Origin: Zopfochytrium polystomum
Taxonomy: Eukaryota > Chytridiomycota > Chytridiomycetes > Chytridiales > Chytridiaceae
Length of the DNA: 64,000 nt
Direction: 5' to 3'
Assembly: GCA_025765615.1 (NCBI GenBank)
Contig: JAIVFJ010000235.1
Coordinates: forward strand, 29,309-93,308
Made by a program: the position numbers and the translations under genes. Shown here in pieces: positions 1 to 9,699 of the stretch (its first letter is position 1; each line of letters begins with the position of its first letter). The notes below the pieces were generated by a model. It did no database searches, was not told where the DNA came from, and saw nothing but the letters and a program-made list of their open reading frames with translations.

Positions 1-1005
1 CTGCAGCTGGCGCACCTTGTCCGGAAGAGGGACGCTGGCATCGTCATTGACCACCAACGGGACGCAACGCTCAGTACTGCGTACAACTATGCGCAGACGG
101 AGGTCTTGAGGTGGCTGCGCGATAACGGTGTAGAAGATGTCGGGGACGGTCTACCGGACTTTGCGACCAGTTTTGGCCAGGTTGAGGTTCTGCGCTGGTG
201 GAAGCGGGAGTTTCAACCCGCGATTGGCGAGTCCCCCCCTCCCTTCTTTGTTCGGGTTGCGTACTACCAGGGTTATGCAGATGTTCTCGAATTTTGGTTG
301 GAGTCTGGCGGCCTGGGAAATCCACTGGACGGAAGGATTCTGCTGGCAGCTCGCAAAGGGCAAGTCGCAGTCTTTGAGTTTATTGCGAAACGAGGCTATC
401 GAATGGACCAAAGCACAGCAGACCAGGTCAGCGAACAGGCCAGCGAGAACGGGCGCGTCGGCCTTCTTCAATGGCTGAGGGACAATCATTTCCCGGTTCG
501 ATTCGCCCCGGAGACGGTGGCCAATGCGTGCGAGTTTGGAAGACTTGACGTCTTGGATTGGTGGAAAAGCAACGGACACCCCTTCGTCTTTGATGCGACG
601 TGGAGCAAGAACGGAGTTTTATTCTTGAGTCGCGCGAACCGCGACCTGCTCGATTGGTGGGAGAACAGCGGTCTTTACGTCCAGTGGCCGTCGACAGTCA
701 ATTTGCTCTCGGTTTTCTCGACCTCTTCTCTTGGCAAAGTGGATGCGCTCCAATGGTGGTGGGACAAGATGCCGAAACAGTCGCCCTCGGCCGGAGACTT
801 CCTTCTTGGTGTCGCGGGAGATGACGACAGTTTGGGTTGGACTGACGAAACACCGGTCGTGGAAATGGCGGATATCGAATGGTGCAGGAGAAACGGCTTG
901 GAGCTGCCAGCCCGCTTTTTAAGCGATGAGTCGCTGAAAGTGCGGCGGTGGAAGGAGGAGGTTGAGCACGTCAAAAAGTTTGGTGACACAGGACGCAGTG
1001 ATTGA
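1..1005 (+). CDS. Ankyrin-like WW-repeat protein (5' truncated by window edge)
   Basis: The reading frame is open from base 1, so the start lies upstream; it ends in TGA at 1003-1005. The roughly 334 visible residues are a degenerate ankyrin-type repeat array. Units of about 30 residues carry a VLxWWK or LLxWW core (VLRWLRDNG, VLRWWKREF, VLDWWKSNG, LLDWWENSG, ALQWWWDKM, IEWCRRNG). No catalytic domain is visible. Proteins of this style are abundant in chytrid genomes and are presumed protein-binding scaffolds. Two relics of the same family lie at 9.7-10.9 kb and 13.2-13.6 kb. No intron is seen. The family call is by repeat pattern; the function is unknown. Confidence 0.75.
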   Translation: MQLAHLVRKRDAGIVIDHQRDATLSTAYNYAQTEVLRWLRDNGVEDVGDGLPDFATSFGQVEVLRWWKREFQPAIGESPPPFFVRVAYYQGYADVLEFWLESGGLGNPLDGRILLAARKGQVAVFEFIAKRGYRMDQSTADQVSEQASENGRVGLLQWLRDNHFPVRFAPETVANACEFGRLDVLDWWKSNGHPFVFDATWSKNGVLFLSRANRDLLDWWENSGLYVQWPSTVNLLSVFSTSSLGKVDALQWWWDKMPKQSPSAGDFLLGVAGDDDSLGWTDETPVVEMADIEWCRRNGLELPARFLSDESLKVRRWKEEVEHVKKFGDTGRSD

Positions 1006-1081
1006 ACTGGCGCTTACATATTTGGTGCGCCCTCCAACACAGCCCTTTTGCTTTCAGTTCAGCTTTCACACGGTGCAAACC

Positions 1082-1570
1082 CTACTCCTCATCAAAGTCC
1101 CTCGCCATACCAGCCCCTGCACGTCTTGACTCCCGGCCATCGTTGAACCTTGACCGCCCACCCCGGTGAGATCTCCCGCCCTTACTCTTGTTATCGACGT
1201 CTCGGTGTGTCAGTCGCACATCCCAACCCGCATCCCATCGATGTCGCGCAAGCTCCTCTCCGAACGCGACACTCCGATGCCGGCCCCGCTCGCAGAAACA
1301 GCTAATGCGGATCACGGAATCAGGCCTCGCCCGTGACGTCGAGCTCGTTCGATCCACTGCAAGACTGCCGCCGTCGCTGTTGACTTTGCTGCCGGCATCG
1401 CTCCCGCTTCCGTCGTGGTGCTGTGTGAAGTGTCTGCCGCCGGCTCTGACATGGTTTTGTTGCAATGTGGTAGTCATTTCCACGGGTCTATTCTCGCAGT
1501 CAAGAAAAGGATTTATTCTTATGAGAGGAGGCGGAAAGCAAGCGGCGCCAACACGAAAGGAAAGGTTCAA
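1082..1570 (-). CDS. Small RapZ C-terminal-domain-like protein (N-terminus uncertain)
   Basis: The minus-strand frame ends with a TAG near 1082. Its central part reads RISCFCERGRHRSVAFGEEL, followed shortly by VRLTHRDVDN. This resembles the RapZ C-terminal signature (GC-x-x-G-x-HRSV, then HRD/HRE). In bacteria RapZ binds a small RNA; eukaryotic single-domain relatives are uncharacterised. The tail is Arg/Gly/Ser-rich (GGRSHRGGRSRF) and ends DFDEE, as in nucleic-acid-binding tails. The first half of the frame is low quality, so the true start may lie nearer the domain, or an upstream exon may be missing. The stop of DPL1 is only about 120 bases upstream on the same strand, which leaves little room. 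It could be a truncated copy. Confidence 0.4.
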   Translation of the reverse strand: MNLSFRVGAACFPPPLIRINPFLDCENRPVEMTTTLQQNHVRAGGRHFTQHHDGSGSDAGSKVNSDGGSLAVDRTSSTSRARPDSVIRISCFCERGRHRSVAFGEELARHRWDAGWDVRLTHRDVDNKSKGGRSHRGGRSRFNDGRESRRAGAGMARDFDEE

Positions 1571-1688
1571 AAGGTTTTATCTTAATCGATCATATGATTG
1601 GGAGGGCAGATATTATTGGGGACGAGGAGAGGGGAGAATTGGACCGAATGAACAGCGTCGAGAAGAAGGAAGCCCTCGCTCCTGGCCC

Positions 1689-3646
1689 TCACATCATCGT
1701 GAAACTGTCAAGGAGGCCGTGCGACACATCCACAAGGACTGAACGGTCGGGTATAGACGCGGCCGTTCCGTAAATCGCAGTGAACTCTCCCTCTCCGAGC
1801 GACGGGTCGCGCTTGAGGAGCTCGACGGCCTCCTTGGCGTCTTCAACCAACTGGTCGGCGACGGGGACGGTCAGGTATGTGCACGAGATGTGGATCGCCT
1901 CCGGGCGCTGGAGCATGTTCAGGTGCCAGCCCTTTTTGGACAGGAGGTCGCCCACGGCAAAGATTTTGACGGAGCCGGTCGACACGAAGGATATCACCGA
2001 GCCGAGCGGGTTGCCGAAGATCGCGAGGCCGTCGATGCTGTTGATTCTGATGAAAGCGGGGGAGAGTAAGGCAATGAAGCTAGGAGCCTCGAATGGGTAA
2101 GGTATTGCTTACCCGGACTTGATTTTGCGCGCCGCAGTAACGATCTCACGGGTTGTTTCGATGTAGCCTTCTTCGCCAAACTTCATGAGGGCGGTCCAGC
2201 ATCCAGCAATCAGTGCGCCGGCACGCGATCCAGAAACAGTTGGGGACGCGTACACACCGCCTAGTTTTGTTCAAACAAATGGAATGTGTCAGGTTACTGC
2301 GACGATGCTCGTTCTGAACGTGAGTAAAACTTTACCTGGCCAATTCGGAGCAACAAAGTACTGGTACTTTCGCAGCTCCTTTGTGTGGTACATGATGACA
2401 CTGGAGCCCTTGGGCGCGAATCCGTACTTGTGGGTGTCGCAAGAAATAGCGGTAACACCGTCTACCCGAAAGTCGAAGGGGTACGACTGTGGGAAGCCAG
2501 CCTTTTCCGCAAAGGGAATGATGAAACCGCCGAGACAGGCATCGACGTGAAGCCCAATCTTGTGCTTTTTCGCCAACGCTCCGAGGGAGGGAATGTTGTC
2601 CATGATGCCGTGGGGAAAGTTTGGTGCCGAGCCGGCGAGCTGGGATTTGCAGCAGCAAAGAACAGGGGTGGGCGTCACAACACTTCGAAAATCGTATGAG
2701 GCAAAACTAACCATGATTGTGTTCGAAGTGATGGCCCGCTTCACCGCAGCAAGATCAACTTCTCCCGATTTCGGGTCGATGGGGATTGGGATGATTTTGA
2801 CGCCAAAGTAATGGGCGGCTTTGTTGAATGCGGCGTGGATAGTAACCGGAACGACCCTGCATCAAAAACGTGAAAGAGTCAGCCTCACAGGAGAACCGAA
2901 AAAAAATGCAAGAGCCTTTAATTTTGCGATGGCTTACATTTCAGGCTTGGTGATTCCCTTGGTGGCCGCTGCCCAATCCCGGTGAGTCTTCACCGACATC
3001 AAAATACTTTCAGTTCCTCCAGAGGTCATGCTGCCGGCAGCCTCGCTCTTTCCGTTGTACATTGCGAGCACCATGGAGATGATCTCCGCCTCCATCTTTC
3101 GAACGCCAGGGAAGAGTTCTGGGTGGAGTGGCTGTTGAAACAGGGAAATGATTTACAGATCGATCGTCAGAACAGCCAGCAGATCCATCCTTCAAAACTT
3201 ACGTTGGAAAGACTGAAGAGCCCGTAAGACTCCGTGATGAGCGCGCCCAACTGATCGCCGCCGTAGTACACGGCGCCCGAGACCTTACCACTCTCCCAGT
3301 GGATGTCGCCGAGCTGGTGGTGCCTCTTGAGCTCGGCGCGGACGATATCGTCAGAGAGGCCCTTTGCTGGCAGTCGCGCGTTCTCGCCCCGGGAATCCTT
3401 GATGATGCTCGCCTGGAGGCCTTTGACGCTCTTTTCGATCTCGGCCTTTACCAGGCTGTTTGCGCCCGGGATCGCGGAGCGGGACGCGCTGATGACGGTT
3501 TGGAGTGTCTCGGCGATGAGGTCCTTGACGGCCTGGACCGGGCCCTTTCTGAGAATGGTACGAGCCAGCGAGGTGCCCGCTCGGAGGAGGACAAGGTAGA
3601 ACACGAGAGACTTTATCAGGTGTAGTTGGGAGCCGCGGAGGACCAT
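1689..3646 (-). CDS. DPL1: Sphingosine-1-phosphate lyase
   Basis: PLP-dependent ER-membrane lyase that splits phosphorylated sphingoid bases into a fatty aldehyde and phosphoethanolamine, the exit step of sphingolipid catabolism. Six exons join in frame: 3646-3203, 3131-2938, 2856-2712, 2639-2336, 2260-2113 and 2046-1689, all with GT-AG borders. The N-terminus has a membrane segment ([12 protein letters not shown]). The PLP domain shows [26 protein letters not shown] and [15 protein letters not shown], where the Lys of THKYG is the Schiff-base residue. [14 protein letters not shown] and the C-terminal [12 protein letters not shown] stretch are also present. The product is roughly 540 residues, usual for the family. 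The start at 3646 (MVLRGSQ) is chosen because it immediately precedes the hydrophobic anchor. No lesion is seen. Confidence 0.95.
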
Positions 3647-4328
3647 TCTTGGCGTGCTGTTTGTTTCGTGCAGTGTGGGTGGTGGGGAGGCAGTGGGGAG
3701 GCAGTGGGGAGGCGAGGAGGGAGAGCGCGAGAGGATCTTTCTGCTATTTGTTGGGCTGGTGGCGGGGTTTCTTTTTTCTCCGGGTTGGCATTGCACTGCA
3801 TCAAGAAACTCCGCGAACTATCCACCCTTTCCGAGATCCGCCGGCCTCTTACGCGGATGAATGGGTTTTGCCGGGTTTGTGTCATTTTTTTCCGCCAAAC
3901 ACATTTTGCCAAAGGCTGTTTGTCATTTCGGACAGCATTTTGGACAGAGGCTTCAGACGGGCCCCTCACGGAAAGTGCCTTTTGTTTGTCCATTTTGCAC
4001 GTGTCCAAAAAAAATCTGTTGGCGCGGTGATAAAAGAAAAACGCCTTCCCGACTGTCCCGTCGCCGTGTTTGCGCACGTCGTTCTTCCGTTTTATGGGAG
4101 AAACTGGGGAAGAGGAGACGAAGGAGGCGCCGCTGCCAAAGTTGACGGTCGTTCCTCGATTGCATCAGCCCTGGCCGACTGGACGGTCCATGGTTTTAAC
4201 AACCGCTCAGACGTCCCGCCGCTCCCTCATAGCGACAGAGATATACTGCTGAACGTCCTTGGATTCGATCGAAATCACAACCAAAGTTTCATTACGAACG
4301 AATTCACAACCAAAGTTTCATTACGAAC
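3647..4328. other. Intergenic spacer
   Basis: Region between the DPL1 start and the glycosyltransferase-like gene. The open frames here are unconvincing. A G/A-rich stretch sits just upstream of DPL1 and may belong to its promoter. It contains most of the direct repeat at 4275-4331. Confidence 0.5.
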
Positions 4329-4331
4329 GAA
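4275..4331. repeat. Tandem direct repeat, two 28-bp copies
   Basis: Two identical 28-base copies, starting at 4275 and 4304 (offset 29), contain the core CAAAGTTTCATTACGAACGA. The offset is not a multiple of three, so if this sequence were coding it would shift the frame. It lies at the possible 5' exon of the damaged glycosyltransferase-like gene. Confidence 0.85.
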
Positions 4332-5836
4332 GTCCACGAAGAGGAGGAGGATGAAAACGACGACCTTGCGCAAGTCCCATTGCTAGTGATCAATCGCTGT
4401 TTGAAGTATCTGCTCATACCATCACCGTACGATGTACCGCACGCACTGCGGTCTTATACGGAGGCCGAAGAGGTAAGGTATTTCGGAGTTGAAGCTTGAC
4501 GAACTCCACCCTGAAACTCCGCCGTTCCGCACCAGATGCCGGCCTTGGAACGCATGTTCCGCGTTCAGGCCGTGAAGACGAAATGCTCGCCAACCTCCCG
4601 CTGCAGGGCCTCGGGAATGCTCAGCGCAAGAACTTTGTTCATAGACTCAAGCTTCGACTTGCGCTCTCTGTGCCACCTCTCAAGAGTTTGGTGCGCTTCT
4701 TCTTGCTTCTCCAAAAGCGCGAAGTCAATCGGCTGAAATTGGACGCTTGGAACGACGAGCGACCGAAGATGGAAGAGTTGTATTTCGCTCCGCATGCGTG
4801 CAAGGCAGCAGACGTTGAGTTTCATGACGAGGAGGCGGTAAAACTGATGGCGGAACTGTCGCGGCATGGGCTCATCGACAAGCTGTACTTTTGGCGGTTT
4901 GATATGGAAGCGAACGACGAGATCCATGCCAACAGGTGTGTGCCCGCCTAATTTTCACCATGCTTTTGGTAACGTCCAACTTTTTTTTCCGTCCTTTGAA
5001 AGCTGTTACTTCCTATCAAGCTACAGACATAACGTGTACATGCGATCTATCAGACCAAAACTCGGTCGCTTTGTCCATCCGGACAACGTCGTCGTCGTTG
5101 GCGATGTGGACGACCTCGTCGAGCCACCCGTGGGAGCAAAAGTTTACCGGTCGGAGGAGTTTAAGCGGGTTCCAAAGGGCTTTTTGTTGGCGTATCTACA
5201 GACTGACTATCTGGAAAAGAGTGAATGGGTTTCGGAAGATGATTATCAGTCGACCTACGATTTTGATTGGCCTCTGACAAAGTCGACGGAGTGCCTGCAA
5301 AAATACTGCCCTGCTTCCGTTCCGACGCAGTATGAATTGGGGATCGTTCTTTGGACGGGGTAGGTCGAGCGTTTGCTGGTCTTTAACCGACCAAAAGCTC
5401 ACTTGCTGTTATAAACGTTCATGCACCTGTATGCAATATGTATTTGTAGGACGGTTTGTACTTACTCTTCATATATTCATAACTCCATTATCTACCACGC
5501 ACAATACTTATTTCACCCACTCCTTTCTCCTCCCTCATTGCCTCATTACTCAAACAGGACGACTTTGACTACGAAGTTCCCACCAAACTCCCATGTAATC
5601 TTGAGGTGCCACCGCCGTTTGCGTCCAAAACGGCATTCCAGCTCTTCTGCCACGACCGCAGGGCAAGCTACTTGGCCGAGGCGGCGGCGTAGTCCGCGAG
5701 AGACGGTAGTGAAAGTCTTACCGTTGAAGAGTTGGAGGAATTGATTTACGATGAGTGGGAGGGATACGATCCGCTCGTACATGACACTTATGAGCGTTTG
5801 GAACTTATTGGTCTCTGTCAGCCGAGCGGTTCATGA
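4329..5836 (+). pseudogene. Glycosyltransferase-like gene (GT17-like), disrupted
   Basis: Coding-quality exons read LIDKLYFWRFDMEANDEIHA up to 4935, then from 5021 SYRHNVYMRSIRPKLGRF and VVVVGDVDDLVEP. The last looks like a DxD-containing glycosyltransferase core, and GT17 is the nearest family I can suggest. A further exon at 5558 reads DDFDYEVPTKLPCNLEVPPP. That frame meets TAG at 5690-5692, yet continues in the same frame with high-quality sequence (SLTVEELEELIYDEW) to TGA at 5834-5836. The junctions between exon 1 (ending 4470) and exon 2, and between exons 3 and 4, only work with a phase mismatch or a weak donor. Together these suggest a decaying gene or sequence errors. Family assignment is tentative and the 5' end unknown. 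Confidence 0.45.
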
Positions 5837-6322
5837 GGGCGTGGCAGCGGCACCAGAAGAATGAGCCCATGAACGATGGATACTAGTCGAAGAGGGCGAG
5901 TGTGATAATGGAACAGATGGGAGAATGGCTGAGGTAATTTTACTCTCGTAAACGTGATTGGGTTTTTGGCGACACAATCAATGAAACGGCACTCTACATA
6001 CTTTCAGATACTCGTTCTGGCGCACGCACTTGGCTCTGCGTTGGTACTTTCTTTCGTTCGTTTCCGCTCTTCTATCACCGGCTCTCTTTTTCTCTCACTT
6101 TTCTCGGTCAAGATGGTTGCCAGTTGATCTCGAGACGACCGATGCACGATGCCCACTCTCAACCTCGCTGAAAGACGGAGAGGCAACATAGACTTATTGG
6201 AAGGGTTTGTGTGATTTCATGCGGGAATACATGCGCGCGCATTCATTCCATCGTATTTGCAGTTTTGACGATTCACGATCAAAGGGAGGGATGGAATGGG
6301 ATGAGGAAGGAGCTCCACATCA
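5837..6322. other. Intergenic spacer
   Basis: No convincing coding signal on either strand. It separates the glycosyltransferase-like gene from the minus-strand hypothetical gene. Confidence 0.5.
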
Positions 6323-7135
6323 TCAGCGGAGCAAGTAGTCGTCGACCAGCGCCCCGTATGCGGCCATGACGGCCCCCGCCGCCACAAAGCCGCGCCCAAT
6401 CACTCCCGCCTGGTCCGCGAAGCGCGCCAGCGGAACGCGCTCCAGGTCCGCCACCAGCGACGCCGACGCGGCCCGGAACCCCAGGCTCGCGACGCCTCCG
6501 GCGAAGAACCGCGCCGCCGCGGCCTCGAGCGGCTGAGAAGAAGAAGTCGGCGAAGCAGAAGCGGAAGATGAAGAAGAAGTAGCCCTCGCCGCTGAAGACG
6601 TCGCGGCCAGCGCCCGCGTCATCCCTTCGTACACCGAGAAAAACAGCGCGTGACCGACCGCCCCGCGCACCACCGTCTGCCTCAGCGCGCTCCCGGCGAG
6701 CGGCAGCCGGCCACCGCTGACGCTGCTCTGGACGCCGACGCCAGGCCCCGCGCTCGCCGGCAGCATCCGCCGGAACTCGGATGCAAACTCGGGAAACACG
6801 GCGCGCGCGGCCGACGCGTTCGGCGCCGTCAGGAGCGACGTAACGGCCAGCGTCGTCCCCGCGACGGCGCCCGCGAGCGCGGTGGTGATCGCGGCGGACG
6901 TGCCGCTGGCCCTGTTATCCGCGTTTTGGGAGGAGGGTGTGGGTGGTGCTTGTGTTGGTGGTGTTGCTGTTGGCGCTGCGGACGTGGGTGCTGGGCCGTG
7001 GGATGGAGGCGTGGGGGCAGGGACCGCCAGCCGCGCAAGGAGCGTGTAAGAGCCGAGCCTGTCGTTGTTGTTATTGTCGACGTGTATTAATATCGCGTTC
7101 AGGGTGAGAGATCGGTCTGTTATCACAAGCCCCAC
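6323..7135 (-). CDS. Hypothetical Ala-rich membrane-like protein (possibly carrier-like)
   Basis: A 270-residue minus-strand frame starting MGLVITDRSL. A Pro/Thr/Ala-rich linker (PAPTPPSHGPAPTSAAPTAT) is followed by hydrophobic, glycine-bearing helices: ITTALAGAVAGTTLAVTSLL, GHALFFSVYEGMTRALA, ARFFAGGVASLGF and GRGFVAAGAVMAAYGALVDD. The FFSVYEG and AGGVAS elements recall mitochondrial carrier repeats, but the diagnostic Px(D/E)xx(K/R) signatures are not visible, so that identity is only a hint. Upstream minus-strand sequence (7190-7500) has coding-like pieces (IHPLQTIMQAAIGIP) that I could not splice in frame, so the gene may be longer or decayed. Function unknown. Confidence 0.45.
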   Translation of the reverse strand: MGLVITDRSLTLNAILIHVDNNNNDRLGSYTLLARLAVPAPTPPSHGPAPTSAAPTATPPTQAPPTPSSQNADNRASGTSAAITTALAGAVAGTTLAVTSLLTAPNASAARAVFPEFASEFRRMLPASAGPGVGVQSSVSGGRLPLAGSALRQTVVRGAVGHALFFSVYEGMTRALAATSSAARATSSSSSASASPTSSSQPLEAAAARFFAGGVASLGFRAASASLVADLERVPLARFADQAGVIGRGFVAAGAVMAAYGALVDDYLLR

Positions 7136-7845
7136 GCGATCTGCACAATCCCCACCACCGCCAACCCTTATAGCCTGTTGCTCTGCGGCCTTACCAGACA
7201 GGAATGCCGATCGCGGCCTGCATTATTGTCTGCAATGGGTGGATCGGAATGGAGAAGTTCGCTGAGTGTACGCGGATTGCGGTCGGTTGTGTTTCAGCCA
7301 AGGGAGTTGACAAGGCTCACTCGCTCAGTTTCAACTGAGCCGGGGGTCACAATCACGAAGAACGGCGGGATTGCAGCTCTCACGTCGGTGGCGGCGGCCC
7401 GGACGCGCATGGGTATGAGCGCGATGACGTTCGTCGTCGCGCACCAGAGCATCGCGTGAAGCACATACATTGTATTCAGCGGTGACGCGCCGACGCAGCA
7501 AAATGGGGCCAATGCAGTCGTCGGGTTTGTGCCCTGGGCGTCCGCCCAGGGGGAGTAATTTTAAGTTGTTGGCCATCCCCACCCGAACCTGAGGGGTTGA
7601 AGAAGCGGGCAAACTCCTGTTCTTCTGCCTGCGCCTGCGAGACAGGACCGAGTAAAGTAAACAGCTGACAACCGTCCGACAGAGCGGAGCCGTGTCTTTC
7701 CAGCCATCGGAAACGGTCCCAAGCAGACGGGCAGACAGACCGCAACCCAAATGGGGCAAGAAATTGCACCGCGAGTTGAGCCGGCGGCCACAGGGATCGG
7801 GATCAATGCACTCACTCATGCACGTACTTGTAGACAAAGCCAGAC
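7136..7845. other. Intergenic spacer upstream of FMO1
   Basis: Divergent region between the minus-strand hypothetical gene and FMO1. The 7190-7500 part may hold upstream exons of the hypothetical gene on the minus strand. The rest shows no coding signal and probably contains the FMO1 promoter and leader. Confidence 0.45.
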
Positions 7846-7872
7846 AAAAAAAAAAAAAAAAAAAAAAAAAAA
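7846..7872. repeat. Poly(A) tract abutting the FMO1 start codon
   Basis: Twenty-seven consecutive A, the last being the A of the FMO1 ATG. Read through, it would add a poly-lysine stretch to an upstream-initiated frame. Its length modulo three decides whether upstream ATGs are in frame. Confidence 0.95.
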
Positions 7873-9125
7873 TGCGCATCCTCGTCGTCGGCGGCGGCGT
7901 CGCCGGCCCCGCCGTCGCCCTCTCGCTCAAGCGCGCCGGCCACGACGTCGAGGTATTTGACCGCGTGCTCGACTTCCTCGACGTCACCGCCGGCGTCACC
8001 CTCCCCGAGAACGGCATGCGCGTCCTCCGCCACCTCGGCCTGCACGACGACGCCGTCCTCGCCGGAAACCGCTGCGACCGCTACGAAATGTCCAAAATCA
8101 CTGGAGACCCCATCGCAAAGTTCGCCGTCGTCAACAGCGGCGACCTCGTGACCATCAACATCCTGCGGACAAGCCTGTCGCGGATCATCAAGAACGCGCT
8201 CGTCAACGAGGGCGTCCTGCTCCACTCCAACAAGCTGCTCGTGGGCATCGAGCAGCCGACCGACGGCAGCCTCGGCGTCAAGGCAAAGTTCAAGGACGGC
8301 TCCGTCGCGTTCGGCGACATCCTGATCGGCGCCGACGGCGTCCACTCGGGCGTCCGCTCCGTCCTCTTCTCCGACCGCGTCCCCGCGAAGACCGGCTTCG
8401 TCGGCTACCTCGGCTTCACCGACTACGACCCGTCCTTCCGCTGGGACTCGCGCGGCCTCCACTTCTTCACCGACAACGTCGCCGGCAAGTCCGGCATGCT
8501 GATGCGCGCCTCAGAGTCCCAGCTGCACTGGGTGCTCTACGAGATCCGTCAGAACGAGATCTCGCACGACGACTGGCAGCCGCTGTTTGACTTTCATGCC
8601 GAGCGCGAGCGCATCGCGGACCTCGCGCGCAAGTGGTGCCTGCCGCCCGTCTTTCAGCAGCTGATACTCGGCGCGAGGGAGATCATCCCGCTGACTATCT
8701 ACGACCTTGAGACGCTGCCGCAGTGGTGGAAGCACAACTGCGTGCTGATCGGAGGCGCGAAGCACGCAATGCTTCCGTTCATGGGACAGGCGTGCAGCAC
8801 GGGGCTCGAGGACGCAGAGGTCCTTGCCGCGCTCTTGCACCAGCTGCCCGCCGACGATCCGCGCGTGGCGTTCCAGCTGTACCAGGAGGCGAGGTACGCC
8901 CGCGTGAAAAAGATTGCAGAAGCTGCCCGCGCGCAAGGAAAACGGCTGTACGCCATGTCGCCTATCGGTGCCAAGATTGGTCATTTAGTGCTTAAGTCGA
9001 TTGCCATGTTTGCGGCGGCAAGGGGGAGCAACTTGAATTCAGAGGAGATTTTGGCGTACGATGGGCTTGAAGCTGTCCAGGAAATTCTTTTCAGGAAGGG
9101 CTTCTCCAATGGGGGTGGCTGGTGA
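7872..9125 (+). CDS. FAD-dependent monooxygenase, paralogue 1 (FMO1)
   Basis: Intronless, 417 residues, of the group A flavoprotein monooxygenase fold (salicylate hydroxylase / zeaxanthin epoxidase type). The N-terminal Rossmann motif is G7-x-G9-x-x-G12 in RILVVGGGVAGPAV, with the acidic end of strand 2 at D30 (EVFDR). The second motif is GADGVHSGVR from residue 153. The third, normally GDAAH, is GGAKHAM at residues 294-300, so the FAD-contacting Asp is Gly. The substrate is unknown; such enzymes hydroxylate or epoxidise with NAD(P)H and O2. The ATG at 7872 is chosen because all six paralogues begin M(R/H)ILV and a poly(A) tract lies directly upstream. The frame is open further 5' only through poly-lysine. 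Confidence 0.9.
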   Translation: MRILVVGGGVAGPAVALSLKRAGHDVEVFDRVLDFLDVTAGVTLPENGMRVLRHLGLHDDAVLAGNRCDRYEMSKITGDPIAKFAVVNSGDLVTINILRTSLSRIIKNALVNEGVLLHSNKLLVGIEQPTDGSLGVKAKFKDGSVAFGDILIGADGVHSGVRSVLFSDRVPAKTGFVGYLGFTDYDPSFRWDSRGLHFFTDNVAGKSGMLMRASESQLHWVLYEIRQNEISHDDWQPLFDFHAERERIADLARKWCLPPVFQQLILGAREIIPLTIYDLETLPQWWKHNCVLIGGAKHAMLPFMGQACSTGLEDAEVLAALLHQLPADDPRVAFQLYQEARYARVKKIAEAARAQGKRLYAMSPIGAKIGHLVLKSIAMFAAARGSNLNSEEILAYDGLEAVQEILFRKGFSNGGGW

Positions 9126-9699
9126 ATCTCATGTTTTCGTTTGTATCGAGCGTTTCTTTCATTCCTCCCATTATCTATGGAGGTCATTGCTATGATGACC
9201 CAATTTGCACGTGGCGGTTGCGTTCGAATACTGTTTATTTTTTCGGCAATGCTTTTAAGTGACCGCATAGAAACTGAATATCCATCGCGAACCCAATCCG
9301 TACTTCGCCGGTGCGCGCAGTTTTTCAACCGAACGCAGACTTGTTTCGCCGTACCTCGACCGCCCTCCGTCGGATGGGGAACTCAAGCAACACATACAAA
9401 TCTTCTTCGTCTATTGACTGATAATTTAGAAGTTTCAGACAGAGATAGCCCCTCTTTACTTTTCGCCATGTTCGCTCGCCAGCTTCGTTGCTAAGCGGAC
9501 AGCAGCACCGGAGAGGAGAGGAAATGTAAGATAACGCTCCTTCATAGTGCAAGTTGTCAAGCGCATGATTTTATTATCGTGGGTGACAAGCCGAAAGACA
9601 ACCCCAATGACAACCCTGTCTTGAGGTCCTGTTCAGATACCTTCCGTGCCGCTAGCGCTTCATCACAGCCACCTTCCTGCGCCACCGCCGCACGCAAGC
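9126..9699. other. Intergenic spacer
   Basis: Sequence between FMO1 and the ankyrin-like relic. No coding-quality frame or structured RNA is recognised. Confidence 0.5.

Noticed and set aside
4565..4927. Minus-strand 120-codon ORF with coiled-coil-like sequence opposite the glycosyltransferase-like exon
   Set aside because: The plus strand in this interval splices in frame into the next exon with coding character; the minus frame has no continuation. Not fully excluded.
7692..7871. N-terminal extension of FMO1 ending in poly-lysine
   Set aside because: The paralogues all start at M(R/H)ILV, and the extension has low-complexity and untranslated-like composition.
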